This document shows, piece after piece, positions 1 through 8,290 of a stretch of DNA of 33,914 nucleotides. The stretch lies in the IMG/VR virus record IMGVR_UViG_3300009068_000100, positions 1-33,914 of that record, one strand, 5' to 3'. Source of the stretch: a virus. A model generated the notes under the pieces. It did no database searches and had not been told where the DNA came from. It saw nothing but the letters and a program-made list of their open reading frames with translations. The position numbers were made by a program, and so were the translations under genes. Numbering within the stretch: the first letter of the stretch is position 1; each line of letters starts with the position of its first letter.

Positions 1-2
1 AG

Positions 3-200
3 TTAATTGTTGGTACCACACCGGATGGCGCAGTTGGGGACAAGACCCTGCAAAAGTTCAACAGTGCTGAACCAGAAGCGTTTAAAAAAGCCTACGCGCT
101 TGCCAAAATTACCCGCTACGCCGACATTTGCAATAAAAACCGAACCCAATCTAAATTCCTTCTGGGCTGGATACAAAGAACCTTACGGGGCTTAAAGTGA
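3..200 (+). CDS. Endolysin, C-terminal fragment (GH108-type muramidase with peptidoglycan-binding end)
   Basis: The reading frame is open from the window edge to TGA at 198-200, so only the last 65 residues are visible. They contain TPDGAVGDKTL, a helical stretch, and FLLGWIQRTL near the end. This DG..G..TL followed by GW..R layout is typical of the C-terminal peptidoglycan-binding part (PG_binding_3) of GH108 N-acetylmuramidase endolysins. The catalytic domain lies outside the window. The next gene starts with GTG at 197, overlapping the stop, and a holin follows at 712, which fits a lysis cassette. The family call is from pattern memory; the role as a cell-wall hydrolase is likely but the catalytic motif cannot be seen. 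Confidence 0.7.
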   Translation, partial: LIVGTTPDGAVGDKTLQKFNSAEPEAFKKAYALAKITRYADICNKNRTQSKFLLGWIQRTLRGLK

Positions 201-712
201 AAGATTTGACGCAAGAGAAGGTTGCAAAAGTAATTTCCTACAACGCCAACACCGGAGAGTTTGTTCGTTTGGTTGGTGGCGGCAAGGGCGCAAAAAAAGG
301 AACCGTAACAAAAGGTTCTTTGGACAAATCAAATGGGTATCTTTGCGTTTGTGTTTGCGGGGTTCAGTTATACGCACATCGGCTGGCATGGTTTTTGACT
401 TACGGCAAGTGGCCTACACAAACAATCGACCATATCAATAGAAACAGGACTGACAACCGCTTAGAAAATCTGCGGGACGTGTCGTATTCATACAACAACA
501 CAAACATGGCGATGCGCTCGCACAATACATCTGGGCTTGAAGGTGTCTCATGGCACGCAAAAGCACGTAAATGGATGGCGCAGATTAAAAGAAATGGGCG
601 GTACTACTACCTTGGCTTGTTTGAGTCAAAAGAAGACGCGAAAGATTTACGGGACCTTGTGGCAGAAGAGTTTGCGGCGGGCGGGTTCGTTCCTTTGAAA
701 GGGCTTAAGTAA
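197..712 (+). CDS. HNH homing-type endonuclease with AP2-like DNA-binding domain
   Basis: A 171-residue protein. Residues 60-93 carry the HNH_3 pattern: AHRLAW, then IDHINRNRTDNRLENLR, with H61, the D78-H79 pair and N87 as likely metal and catalytic residues. Residues 111-150 (TSGLEGVSWHAKARKW, then YYLGLFESKEDA) match the AP2-like DNA-binding fold often fused to phage HNH enzymes. Such free-standing nucleases usually spread themselves and have no direct role in the lytic cycle. The gene sits between the endolysin and the holin, starting with GTG overlapping the endolysin stop (GTGA) and ending with TAATG overlap to the holin. The ribosome site ahead of the GTG is weak, so it may depend on translational coupling. 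Confidence 0.88.
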   Translation: MKDLTQEKVAKVISYNANTGEFVRLVGGGKGAKKGTVTKGSLDKSNGYLCVCVCGVQLYAHRLAWFLTYGKWPTQTIDHINRNRTDNRLENLRDVSYSYNNTNMAMRSHNTSGLEGVSWHAKARKWMAQIKRNGRYYYLGLFESKEDAKDLRDLVAEEFAAGGFVPLKGLK

Positions 713-1149
713 TGGACTTAATGGGTATCGGGTCAATCATTGAGGGCGTTGGCAAAGTTGCGGATTCGCTCATCACAACGGATAAAGAACGCATGGAGAT
801 GGCGCTGGAGGAGCGCAAGCTGGACCTTGAGGAAAAGCGGATCGACCAAGCCACAGACCTTGCCCAAGTTGATGTCAATAAGATTGAAGCAGAAAATCCT
901 AATCTGTTTGTCAGCGGGTGGCGTCCTGCTGTCGGCTGGGTTGGGGTTCTTGGTCTTGCTTACCAGTTCCTAGGCTATCCCCTAATGCAGTGGTGCTGGG
1001 CTTTTGGTCAAGGATATGACATAATCCCCAAGGGGTTGGCCCCGCCACCGGACCTTCAAGTCGAACAACTTATGACCCTTCTTGCTGGGCTACTTGGGTT
1101 TGGCGGTATGAGGTCTTTTGAGAAGCACAAAGGGGTTGCGAGTAAATAA
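712..1149 (+). CDS. Holin, GTA_holin_3TM type
   Basis: A 145-residue protein. An N-terminal amphipathic and coiled segment (residues 1-60, rich in E, K and D) is followed by the conserved SGWRPAVGWVGVLGLAYQFL block (about 68-87), extending to W94 as a membrane segment, and a second hydrophobic segment at 117-133 (QLMTLLAGLLGFGGMRSFEK). This architecture is that of the 3-TM holins first noted in gene transfer agents, which permeabilise the inner membrane so that the endolysin can reach the wall. Its position next to the endolysin supports the role. ATG overlaps the HNH stop (TAATG), and its own stop overlaps the next ATG the same way. Confidence 0.82.
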   Translation: MDLMGIGSIIEGVGKVADSLITTDKERMEMALEERKLDLEEKRIDQATDLAQVDVNKIEAENPNLFVSGWRPAVGWVGVLGLAYQFLGYPLMQWCWAFGQGYDIIPKGLAPPPDLQVEQLMTLLAGLLGFGGMRSFEKHKGVASK

Positions 1150-3272
1150 TGCCCTTACAGAAGCTGCTGTTCAAGCCCGGAGTTAACAGGGAAAATACGC
1201 GCTATACCAACGAGGGCGGGTATTACGACTGCGACAAAATCCGTTTTCGTCAGGGCACGCCTGAAAAAATTGGCGGCTGGACGCAGCTTTCCAGCACCAC
1301 GTTTGTGGGCTTATGCCGATCCTTGTGGACATGGGCAACGCTCAGTCTACGGATTTTGTTGGGCGTTGGGACGAGCAAAAAGTTCTATATTCAGACGGGT
1401 GGCGGGGGTAACTACTATGATGTTACGCCGATCCGCGCCCAAGCTACCTTAACCAACCCGTTCTCAACGGTCAACGGTTCGCCGACCGTTACTGTTCGCG
1501 CTTCAACACATGGAGCGTCTACTGGCGACTACGTTACTTTTTACAGTGCTTCGTCGGTAGGTGGGCTTTCGTTAAACAACGAGTATACGATCACTGTAAT
1601 TGACGCGGATTCTTACACGATCACTGCGGCCAGTAATGCCACTTCGACGGTGGTTTATCCTCCCGGGGGTGGGGGAACGGTTTCCGCGGTGTATCAAGTC
1701 AGTGTCGGTACGGATGTGACTACTCCGCTTTTTGGGTGGGGATCTGGAAGTTGGGGCGAAGGTGCGTGGGGTGTTGGCGGATCGTCTAGCGACAGTTTGC
1801 GGATATGGAACCAGACCAATTTTGGTCAGGATTTAATTTACGGTCCGCGAAAAGGTGTTCCTTATTACTGGAACGCCAGTACTGGCTACGACTATTCTTC
1901 TATTACGGTAACGGTGGGTGCTCCCGCAGTGGTTTCGTCTAGTGTCGTCTTGGACGATACGACGGCAGTAACGCTTACGACTACGGGTTCGTTGCCCACG
2001 GGCCTTGTTGCCGGGGTAGTGTATTACGTTGTGAATTCGACGGGAACGACGTTCAACCTTGCGGCCACTTCAGGCGGTACGCCGATCACGACTACGGGCA
2101 CGCAGTCAGGCGATCACTTTTTCTCTGCTCGAGGCATTCCGTTGGCTAGCCTAAGCGGGGCATCGATGGTTCCGCTTTCCCAGCTTTATATATTGGTGTC
2201 GGATGCAAGTCGGTACGTGATCTTTTTTGGTACAACGGCGGAGAATGATACGACGTTGGATCCTGTGTTGATCCGGTGGTCGGATGCTGGTTTCCCGGCG
2301 TTATGGGATCCAAATGCTACGAACCCTGCGGGGGATGCTTCTACTTCAGGAAGTATCCGGTTGTCCCACGGGTCAAAGATTGTGACGGCGATACAGAGTC
2401 GTCAAGAGATTTTGGTGATTACCGACAGTTCGATTTATTCGATGCAGTATGTTGGTCCCCCGTATATTTGGGGTATTCAACTGCTTGGAGACAATATTTC
2501 GATTGCGGGGCCAAATGCGGCAACGTTGGCTTCCGGGGTGACCTATTGGATGGGCGTAGACAAGTTCTATGTCTACGATGGTCGGGTTCAGACGTTAAAC
2601 TGTGACCTGCGGCAGTACGTATTTGATGGAACTACGGGCATCAACAAGGCGGAGTTTGATCAGGTCTATTGCAGTACTAACGAAGGGTTCAACGAGGTCT
2701 GGTGGTTCTACTGCGTAGGAACTTCTAACGTTGTCACCAACTATGTGGTTTACAACTACGTGGAAAACGTTTGGTACTACGGGACGATGGGCAGGACTGC
2801 GTGGATCGACAGTGGTCTAAACAATTACCCAATTGCTGCTACGTACAACAATGTTCTTGTGAACCATGAGAGCGGTAACGACGATAACGCTACTGGCACA
2901 CCTGCGCCAATTGATTCGTTTATTACTACGTCTGAGTTTGATATTCAAGACGGTAACGAATTTGGGTTTGTCTGGCGCGTGGTTCCGGACCTTCGGTTTA
3001 CGGGGTCCACGGCAGCTAATCCGCAGGTAACCATGTCTTTGTTGCCGTTGGCAAGCTCAGGATCTGGATACAACAATCCGTTGTCCGTTGGCGGTACAAA
3101 CAGTGCAACGGTTATACGTACAGTGGCGTTTCCGGTGGAGCAGTATACTGGGCAGATTCTTACCCGGGTCCGCGGTCGGCAGATGTCGTTAAAGGTTCAA
3201 GGTAATCAACTTGGGCTGCAATGGCAGTTGGGAGCGCCTCGAATTGACATCCGTAAGGACGGTCGGAGATGA
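1149..3272 (+). CDS. Large virion protein, tail hub / DNA-stabilisation-like
   Basis: A 707-residue protein of beta-rich, Gly/Thr/Ser-rich composition. The N-terminus (PLQKLLFKPGVNRENTRYTN, then DKIRFRQGTPEKIGGW) is of the kind seen at the start of podovirus hub and head-completion proteins. Two internal modules, roughly residues 98-175 and 255-330, resemble Ig/FCCH-like inserts of the type GLSLNNEYTITV and GLVAGVVYYVVNSTGTTF. The rest (about 350-650) has repeated aromatic strands such as VYDGRVQTLN and NVWYYG, suggesting a propeller. The C-terminus ends in RVRGRQMSLKVQ...LGAPRIDIR, similar in layout to the end of P22 gp10-like stabilisation proteins. That relation is an inference from layout only. 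It overlaps the next gene by ATGA. Confidence 0.55.
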   Translation: MPLQKLLFKPGVNRENTRYTNEGGYYDCDKIRFRQGTPEKIGGWTQLSSTTFVGLCRSLWTWATLSLRILLGVGTSKKFYIQTGGGGNYYDVTPIRAQATLTNPFSTVNGSPTVTVRASTHGASTGDYVTFYSASSVGGLSLNNEYTITVIDADSYTITAASNATSTVVYPPGGGGTVSAVYQVSVGTDVTTPLFGWGSGSWGEGAWGVGGSSSDSLRIWNQTNFGQDLIYGPRKGVPYYWNASTGYDYSSITVTVGAPAVVSSSVVLDDTTAVTLTTTGSLPTGLVAGVVYYVVNSTGTTFNLAATSGGTPITTTGTQSGDHFFSARGIPLASLSGASMVPLSQLYILVSDASRYVIFFGTTAENDTTLDPVLIRWSDAGFPALWDPNATNPAGDASTSGSIRLSHGSKIVTAIQSRQEILVITDSSIYSMQYVGPPYIWGIQLLGDNISIAGPNAATLASGVTYWMGVDKFYVYDGRVQTLNCDLRQYVFDGTTGINKAEFDQVYCSTNEGFNEVWWFYCVGTSNVVTNYVVYNYVENVWYYGTMGRTAWIDSGLNNYPIAATYNNVLVNHESGNDDNATGTPAPIDSFITTSEFDIQDGNEFGFVWRVVPDLRFTGSTAANPQVTMSLLPLASSGSGYNNPLSVGGTNSATVIRTVAFPVEQYTGQILTRVRGRQMSLKVQGNQLGLQWQLGAPRIDIRKDGRR

Positions 3273-4651
3273 CCTATGTTGTTACGACCGATTTTAGTAT
3301 CAACGGGATCGTTGCTCCGCGGTTACCGGATGCCCCAAAGGACTACGATAAGCGCTATATTGACCAGCTAAACAACGTTTTACGGCTGTATTTTAACCAA
3401 GTAAACAACCTTTTTGGACAGCTAGTGGCTTCTGGAACCTCTATCCCCATCACGTTTCCATCTGCTGCCCTAGATGCGTTTGGGAGGCAGCGGGTTAGCC
3501 AACCGTATACGCTATTTGATAGTCAAAGCCGGTTTGCCGCTGACAATCAGTTCGATACTTCGACTAGTGGGACGGGGGCGGCAACATTTAATACTAACCA
3601 ATCCAGTGTGAGCCTGAGTGTCACTTCTGGGGGTGTCGGTTCTGTTATACGGCAGACGTATCGTTCTTTCCCATATCAGCCCGGCAAAGGGCTGCTGGTA
3701 CTTGCCACGTTCCAGATGGATGCTAGCACCAGTGCAAATCTAAGCCAAAAGGTTGGCTACTTCAACGCCCAAAACGGCGTGTTTTTTTCCAAAGTTGGCG
3801 GCACCAACGCTTTTACCTTGCGTTCTTATACGAGCGGCTCAGTAAACGATACCCGCACGGTGGCACAGTCAAGCTGGAACGGGGACAAGTTAGATGGCAC
3901 CGGGACATCCGGTCTGACCTTAGATCTGACTCATCCGCAAATTCTGTGGATGGACTTTGAGTGGTTGGGTGTTGGTTCTGTGCGGTGTGGGTTCATCATC
4001 AACGGTGAATACATAGTTTGCCACACCTTCAATACAGCAAACGTATACGGCACCACCGTATACATGACCACGGCTATTTTGCCGGTGCGATATGAGATCA
4101 CTTCAACGTCTGCGGTTGCTGCTACGTTGACACAAGTTTGTTCTTCTGTAGTGTCAGAAGGTGGATTTGAAGCAACTTCGGTTGAGCATGTCGCTTCAAT
4201 GACAAATCTCACTGCTTCTTCTTATTTAACAACTGCATATAAGCCTTTAATGTCCATAAGACTAGCTTCTGGAAGAACTGGGGCGGTTGTATTACCTACC
4301 ACCCTTAATTTTTTACCCGCCACCGCAGATAACTTTCAAATTGGTTTTGTAAAAAACGCAACGCTTTCTACCCCATCATGGTCTGTAGTGCCCGGAAATT
4401 CCAATGTTGAATATGATATTAGTTCTACTTCGTATACCGGCGGAACTTTAGTTTATGCTGAGTTTGCTACTGGCAAAACGGGGCGAAGTATTTTATCGGT
4501 TGGAGCAGGGTACAACTGGGACATGCAATTAGGTGCGTCTATTGCAGGGGTCAGTGATATTTTAACCTTGGTGGCAAGAACTGTAACCACAGGCGGCGCA
4601 GCCACAGGCGGCGGTATTGGGTCAATTTCTTTTTACGACTTAACTCAGTAA
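3269..4651 (+). CDS. Virion protein, probable tail fibre or receptor-binding protein
   Basis: A 460-residue protein. Residues 18-52 (LPDAPKDYDKRYIDQLNNVL, then RLYFNQVNNLFGQL) form an amphipathic helical attachment segment, as in phage fibre N-termini. Then comes a beta-rich domain opening with DAFGRQRVSQPYTLFDSQSR, a motif I associate with phage tail and adsorption proteins. The C-terminal third is beta-rich, Ser/Thr-rich and Gly-ending (GGAATGGGIGSISFYDL). From about position 4090 on, the DNA looks visibly more AT-rich than the first half of the gene, which fits an exchangeable tip domain. The start ATG overlaps the upstream stop (ATGA). The role is inferred from composition and position. 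Confidence 0.5.
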   Translation: MTYVVTTDFSINGIVAPRLPDAPKDYDKRYIDQLNNVLRLYFNQVNNLFGQLVASGTSIPITFPSAALDAFGRQRVSQPYTLFDSQSRFAADNQFDTSTSGTGAATFNTNQSSVSLSVTSGGVGSVIRQTYRSFPYQPGKGLLVLATFQMDASTSANLSQKVGYFNAQNGVFFSKVGGTNAFTLRSYTSGSVNDTRTVAQSSWNGDKLDGTGTSGLTLDLTHPQILWMDFEWLGVGSVRCGFIINGEYIVCHTFNTANVYGTTVYMTTAILPVRYEITSTSAVAATLTQVCSSVVSEGGFEATSVEHVASMTNLTASSYLTTAYKPLMSIRLASGRTGAVVLPTTLNFLPATADNFQIGFVKNATLSTPSWSVVPGNSNVEYDISSTSYTGGTLVYAEFATGKTGRSILSVGAGYNWDMQLGASIAGVSDILTLVARTVTTGGAATGGGIGSISFYDLTQ

Positions 4652-4655
4652 AATC

Positions 4656-4805
4656 ATGGCTAAACCCGGACTCTACGCCAACATCCATGCCAAGCAGGCT
4701 CGCATAAAAGCGGGTAGTGGTGAGAAAATGCGCAAACCCGGAACTGCGGGCGCTCCTACGGACAAGGCGTTCAAGCAATCGGCCAAGACGGCCAAGAAAA
4801 AGTGA
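4656..4805 (+). CDS. Small basic conserved phage protein, 49 aa
   Basis: A short reading frame that fills the gap between two structural genes: MAKPGLYANIHAKQARIKAG at the N-terminus and a lysine-rich end (KQSAKTAKKK). It is very basic (many K and R, few acidic residues), so DNA or RNA binding or a role in packaged DNA is possible. I recall similar short proteins of the MAKPGLYANIHAKR type in many phages, with no known function. It starts 4 nt after the upstream TAA, and its TGA overlaps a GTG at 4802. Coding reality is supported by tight packing and the recognisable N-terminus. Confidence 0.8.
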   Translation: MAKPGLYANIHAKQARIKAGSGEKMRKPGTAGAPTDKAFKQSAKTAKKK

Positions 4806-4813
4806 GAACTGAC

Positions 4814-7800
4814 ATGGCAGCAGATCAAGGAATCATGGCCCTACCGGAAGCCGCACAAGTGCAGCAACCGCAACTAGGGTTGGACGATGCTTACGATGCC
4901 GTACGCAGCGGGGTCCAAGAATCGTTGCCCGAGGCTGCTGGTCTGTTGCAGCAGGGCATGGACCAGATCCTGCCCGATCTGCAAGAAATGACGGATGAAA
5001 ACCTTGATCGGTTTTTGCAGATTGTCCAATACATAAACGATAACCCGGAAAAGTACGCAGAACTGGTTGCTCAACTTGTTGAAAAGGGGCTGGTGGATGA
5101 GGGGGATTTTCCTCCGGAGTATGACCCTGAGTTTTTGGCATCGTTGGGCGCGGTCATTCTAGAAGCACGTCGTTCTAGGAAGATGAGCCAGCCACAGCAA
5201 TTTGCTCGAGGTGGTCTGGCATCACTTGGCCGTGGCAACGATACGATGTTGGCGCACATCAGCCCGCAAGAAGCGCAATTGCTTAAGCGGCATGGCGGAA
5301 CGGGAACGATTAATCCCAATACGGGACTGCCTGAGTACAACTGGTGGACTGAACTGCGCGACAGCGTTACTCAGCCCTTCAAGTCTGTGATCAAAGGTGT
5401 CAAAAGTGTTTTAAAAAGCCCTATTGGAAGAATTCTTGCCACGGTAGCTTTGGCCGCGTTCCTCGGTCCGGGGGCATTGGGTTTTTCTGGGTTGGGCTTG
5501 GGTTCTTTGGCGATGCCCTTGGCTTCCGGAGCGGTGACCGCGCTTAGTGGTGGGAACCTTAAGGATGTTTTGAAGAGTGCAGCGGTTGGGTATTTGGCAG
5601 GACCAACCAGCCCAATTAGTACTGCTATTGGTGCGGGACTCGGAGCCGTTGCTCCGGGCCTAAGTAATCTGGCACAGACAGCGTTGTCAAGCGGTTTGGC
5701 AGGGACAACTGTCGGGCTGTTGTCCGGACAAAATCTTAAGCAGGCGGTTGGCACTGGCTTGATATCCGGCTTAGGTACTTATGCGTCGGCAACGTTTGGT
5801 ACTAAGCTTCCTGCGGTGGAAGGAATTGAGCGCGGCATGGGGTATAATCCTGCCGATTCTGCGGCGCTTGATGCCCGTGAAGCAGCTATAGAAGCAGGTT
5901 TAACTCCGGGGCAACCGACAGGATTTGGAACTCCGGCGGAAACAGGCCCTGTTCCTTCCCGTATTAATACTGCTCCGGGCAGTACTTCGGCTTCCGTTGC
6001 CCCACCTGTTACACCCGGGGTTGCTCCTGCGCCAATTTCTGCTCCCGCAACGGGCGCTCCTTCTACCGCCCCCACCGCAGTAGCGGCACCCGGCGCATAT
6101 CAACGGCCCTTGGGGATTATGGAAGGGTTCCAGCAGAAAGGGTTTGTGGGCGGGTTGGAGAATGCATTTATGCCTGCGTCTCCTACTGATGCGCAGATTA
6201 TGTCTTCTCCGGAATTCCAGAGCTACAAAAACGCTGGATTCTCGGCAAAAGAAGCCTTGTCTAAGGCTTCTGAAGCCATGGGCGCTCCGGGGGCAATCAG
6301 AACGTACGCCCCGCTGGCAGCAGCGGGTCTTGGCGTTATGGGGCTGTCTGGGGGTTTCAAAAAAACCCCAGTCAAACTAGATCCTAATCAGCAGGCGATG
6401 CTTGATAACGTTGCTGCTGCACGAAAAAGGGTTGCAGATAACCCCGGAGATTATTACGCCAAGGGTTTGGAGAAGTTTGGTATTCAATATAACGAAAAGG
6501 GGGAGATTGTTGGATCTAACCCTTGGTATTCGCCTTATCGCATGAACGATGTTCGAGTTGAGAGCAACGCGATCAGCCCATACATGATGACGCCTCAACC
6601 TCCAGTGACCGCGTACCGCGGTTATGCCAAGGGTGGAGCGGTGGACGAGCCTCGGTTTTTCATAGATTCCGATGGCCAAATGCAACAGATTTTTGGTTCT
6701 CCTGATACTGGGGCAGATAGTTCCAGTTATGACCCTCTTTCGGGATATGTCCAACCGGTTGGGAAATTATTTAATGACTCGGACATTCCTGTTACGGGCA
6801 TAGAAGGTATTGACACCTCAATGACAGGTGGGATGGGTCCCTCTATTCCCGGTGGGGATGTCACAGGTGGGGGGGATGTTTCTGTTGCTCCCGGTGGGGA
6901 TGTCACAGGTGGGGGAGATGTTTCAGTTGCTCCCGGGGGAATTAGCAACGTTTCTGGAATAGATACTACGGTTTCTCCGGGCGGGATTGCTACGCTTCCT
7001 CAAACAACCGGTAACGGTTATTACCAAACTGTAGATGACTCGCAAAACGGCGGGAGCGTTTATCAGGTCTGGGTTCCATATGATATGCGAGACACAGGCC
7101 CTTTTATTACGGGTGGAATCGGAAACGATTCTATAGTAAGCGGGAACACCAACGACTCTATAGTAGGTGGTAACACCAACGACTTTATCGTAGGCGGGAC
7201 AGGGAACTCTTCTATAGTAGGTGGTAACACCAACGACACTATAGTAGGCGGGACAGGGAACTCTTCTATAGTAGGTGGTAACACCAACGACACTATAGTA
7301 GGCGGGACAGGGAACTCTTCTATAGTAGGCGGAAGGGGCAACGACACTATAGTAGGCGGGACAGGGAACTCTTCTATAGTAGGCGGAAGGGGCAACGACA
7401 CTATAGTAGGCGGGACAGGTAACTCCTCTCTAGTAGGCGGAAGGGGCAACGATCTTTCTGTTTATGGCCCTCCAAACCTTAACACTGTAGTAGGCGGAAC
7501 CGGTAACGACACTATAAGGGGTGGGACGGGTGGAGCTACTGTCCCTCTTAGTGGTCCTGGATCGGCTGGCCCTCCAATTACGACTTCCCCTCCACTTTCT
7601 CCAGCCAACCAAAGAACTTCTTTGTTAGAGCAACTGGATCTGCAAAGAAATGCACTTGCTGGAGCAGGTTTTGGTACCGCTGCATATACAAATGCTTCGC
7701 AAAAAATTGCCAGCCTTAATAATCAACTGACCGATTTAGATTATCAACTTGCTCATCCAGCAGGAGTGTTGTCTGCGGCACAAACAGCAGGGGAAACACA

Positions 7801-8287
7801 AGGTAAAGACTTAGCTAACCGGATGTATCCAAGTTTAGATACGGGTACGGTAGCAAGACCGGGGGCGGCTGCGGCAATGTTCCCAAGCGCAATGACTGCG
7901 CCTCCTGCTTTTTCCTCTGCTGCCCCAGTTACGGGTACAGCTACTCCCCCAACTTCATACAATAGTTCAGACCCCTACACCAATGCCAGACTAACCACAG
8001 CAGGAATTGCGGCACTTCCAGTTGGTACGCCACCTGCAACTCCTCCGGTTACAAAAGCTGCCGGGGGAATTGCCTCTTTGGCGCAAGGAGGGTATCCTAG
8101 GATGACGGGAGCGATCAACGGTCCGGGGACCGAGACTTCCGATTCTATCCCTGCCATGCTGTCCAACAATGAATTTGTGTTTACCGCCAAAGCGGTCCGC
8201 GCAGCAGGTGGAGGCAGTGCTCGTCAAGGAGCAAAACGCATGTACGCTCTAATGCATCAACTTGAACGAAACGCGGCCCGGGGATAA
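4814..8287 (+). CDS. Large internal/tail virion protein with RTX-like nonapeptide repeats
   Basis: About 1157 residues. In order: an acidic helical N-terminal region (DENLDRFLQIVQYINDNPEK, about 60-80); the block FARGGLASLGRGNDTMLAHI (about 130); a long hydrophobic Gly/Ala-rich stretch (about 195-325) that could cross or insert in membranes; Pro/Ala-rich linkers; a 14-residue tandem duplication (6851-6934); 16 RTX-like 9-10-residue repeats (about residues 767-911); and a C-terminal block GPGTETSDSIPAMLSNNEFV...AVRAAGGG, which recurs at the end of phage tape-measure and internal virion proteins. It probably takes part in DNA ejection or tail assembly. GTG at 4802, overlapping the upstream stop, is an alternative start; ATG 4814 gives MAADQGIMALP, which looks more natural. 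Confidence 0.6.
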   Translation: MAADQGIMALPEAAQVQQPQLGLDDAYDAVRSGVQESLPEAAGLLQQGMDQILPDLQEMTDENLDRFLQIVQYINDNPEKYAELVAQLVEKGLVDEGDFPPEYDPEFLASLGAVILEARRSRKMSQPQQFARGGLASLGRGNDTMLAHISPQEAQLLKRHGGTGTINPNTGLPEYNWWTELRDSVTQPFKSVIKGVKSVLKSPIGRILATVALAAFLGPGALGFSGLGLGSLAMPLASGAVTALSGGNLKDVLKSAAVGYLAGPTSPISTAIGAGLGAVAPGLSNLAQTALSSGLAGTTVGLLSGQNLKQAVGTGLISGLGTYASATFGTKLPAVEGIERGMGYNPADSAALDAREAAIEAGLTPGQPTGFGTPAETGPVPSRINTAPGSTSASVAPPVTPGVAPAPISAPATGAPSTAPTAVAAPGAYQRPLGIMEGFQQKGFVGGLENAFMPASPTDAQIMSSPEFQSYKNAGFSAKEALSKASEAMGAPGAIRTYAPLAAAGLGVMGLSGGFKKTPVKLDPNQQAMLDNVAAARKRVADNPGDYYAKGLEKFGIQYNEKGEIVGSNPWYSPYRMNDVRVESNAISPYMMTPQPPVTAYRGYAKGGAVDEPRFFIDSDGQMQQIFGSPDTGADSSSYDPLSGYVQPVGKLFNDSDIPVTGIEGIDTSMTGGMGPSIPGGDVTGGGDVSVAPGGDVTGGGDVSVAPGGISNVSGIDTTVSPGGIATLPQTTGNGYYQTVDDSQNGGSVYQVWVPYDMRDTGPFITGGIGNDSIVSGNTNDSIVGGNTNDFIVGGTGNSSIVGGNTNDTIVGGTGNSSIVGGNTNDTIVGGTGNSSIVGGRGNDTIVGGTGNSSIVGGRGNDTIVGGTGNSSLVGGRGNDLSVYGPPNLNTVVGGTGNDTIRGGTGGATVPLSGPGSAGPPITTSPPLSPANQRTSLLEQLDLQRNALAGAGFGTAAYTNASQKIASLNNQLTDLDYQLAHPAGVLSAAQTAGETQGKDLANRMYPSLDTGTVARPGAAAAMFPSAMTAPPAFSSAAPVTGTATPPTSYNSSDPYTNARLTTAGIAALPVGTPPATPPVTKAAGGIASLAQGGYPRMTGAINGPGTETSDSIPAMLSNNEFVFTAKAVRAAGGGSARQGAKRMYALMHQLERNAARG
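6851..6934. repeat. Tandem 42-bp duplication in virion gene
   Basis: Two adjacent 42-bp units (6851-6892 and 6893-6934) that differ at only two positions (ggg/gga and tct/tca). Each encodes GGDVTGGGDVSVAP. The near identity at silent sites indicates a recent duplication. It lies just ahead of the larger nonapeptide array. Confidence 0.9.
7112..7546. repeat. 27-bp tandem array encoding RTX-like nonapeptides
   Basis: Thirteen consecutive 27-bp units (7112-7462), one degenerate 30-bp unit (7463-7492) and two more 27-bp units (7493-7546). The peptides alternate between GGTGNSSIV and GGNTNDTIV or GGRGNDTIV, the latter matching the GGxGxDxUx calcium-binding repeat of RTX proteins. Units 4-12 form a 54-bp higher-order repeat that is almost identical at the DNA level, a sign of recent expansion or homogenisation. 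The 27-nt period keeps all frames free of stops, which explains the long spurious antisense frame here. Confidence 0.93.
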
Positions 8288-8290
8288 AAA

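Noticed and set aside
7063-7449. Long minus-strand open frame (128 codons)
   Set aside because: It is the mirror of the 27-nt repeat, whose period is a multiple of three and free of stops; the translation is a simple repeat of PPT and LP units with no start context.
7112-7546. Regular repeats considered as a CRISPR array
   Set aside because: Units are contiguous with no unique spacers and encode an in-frame peptide repeat.
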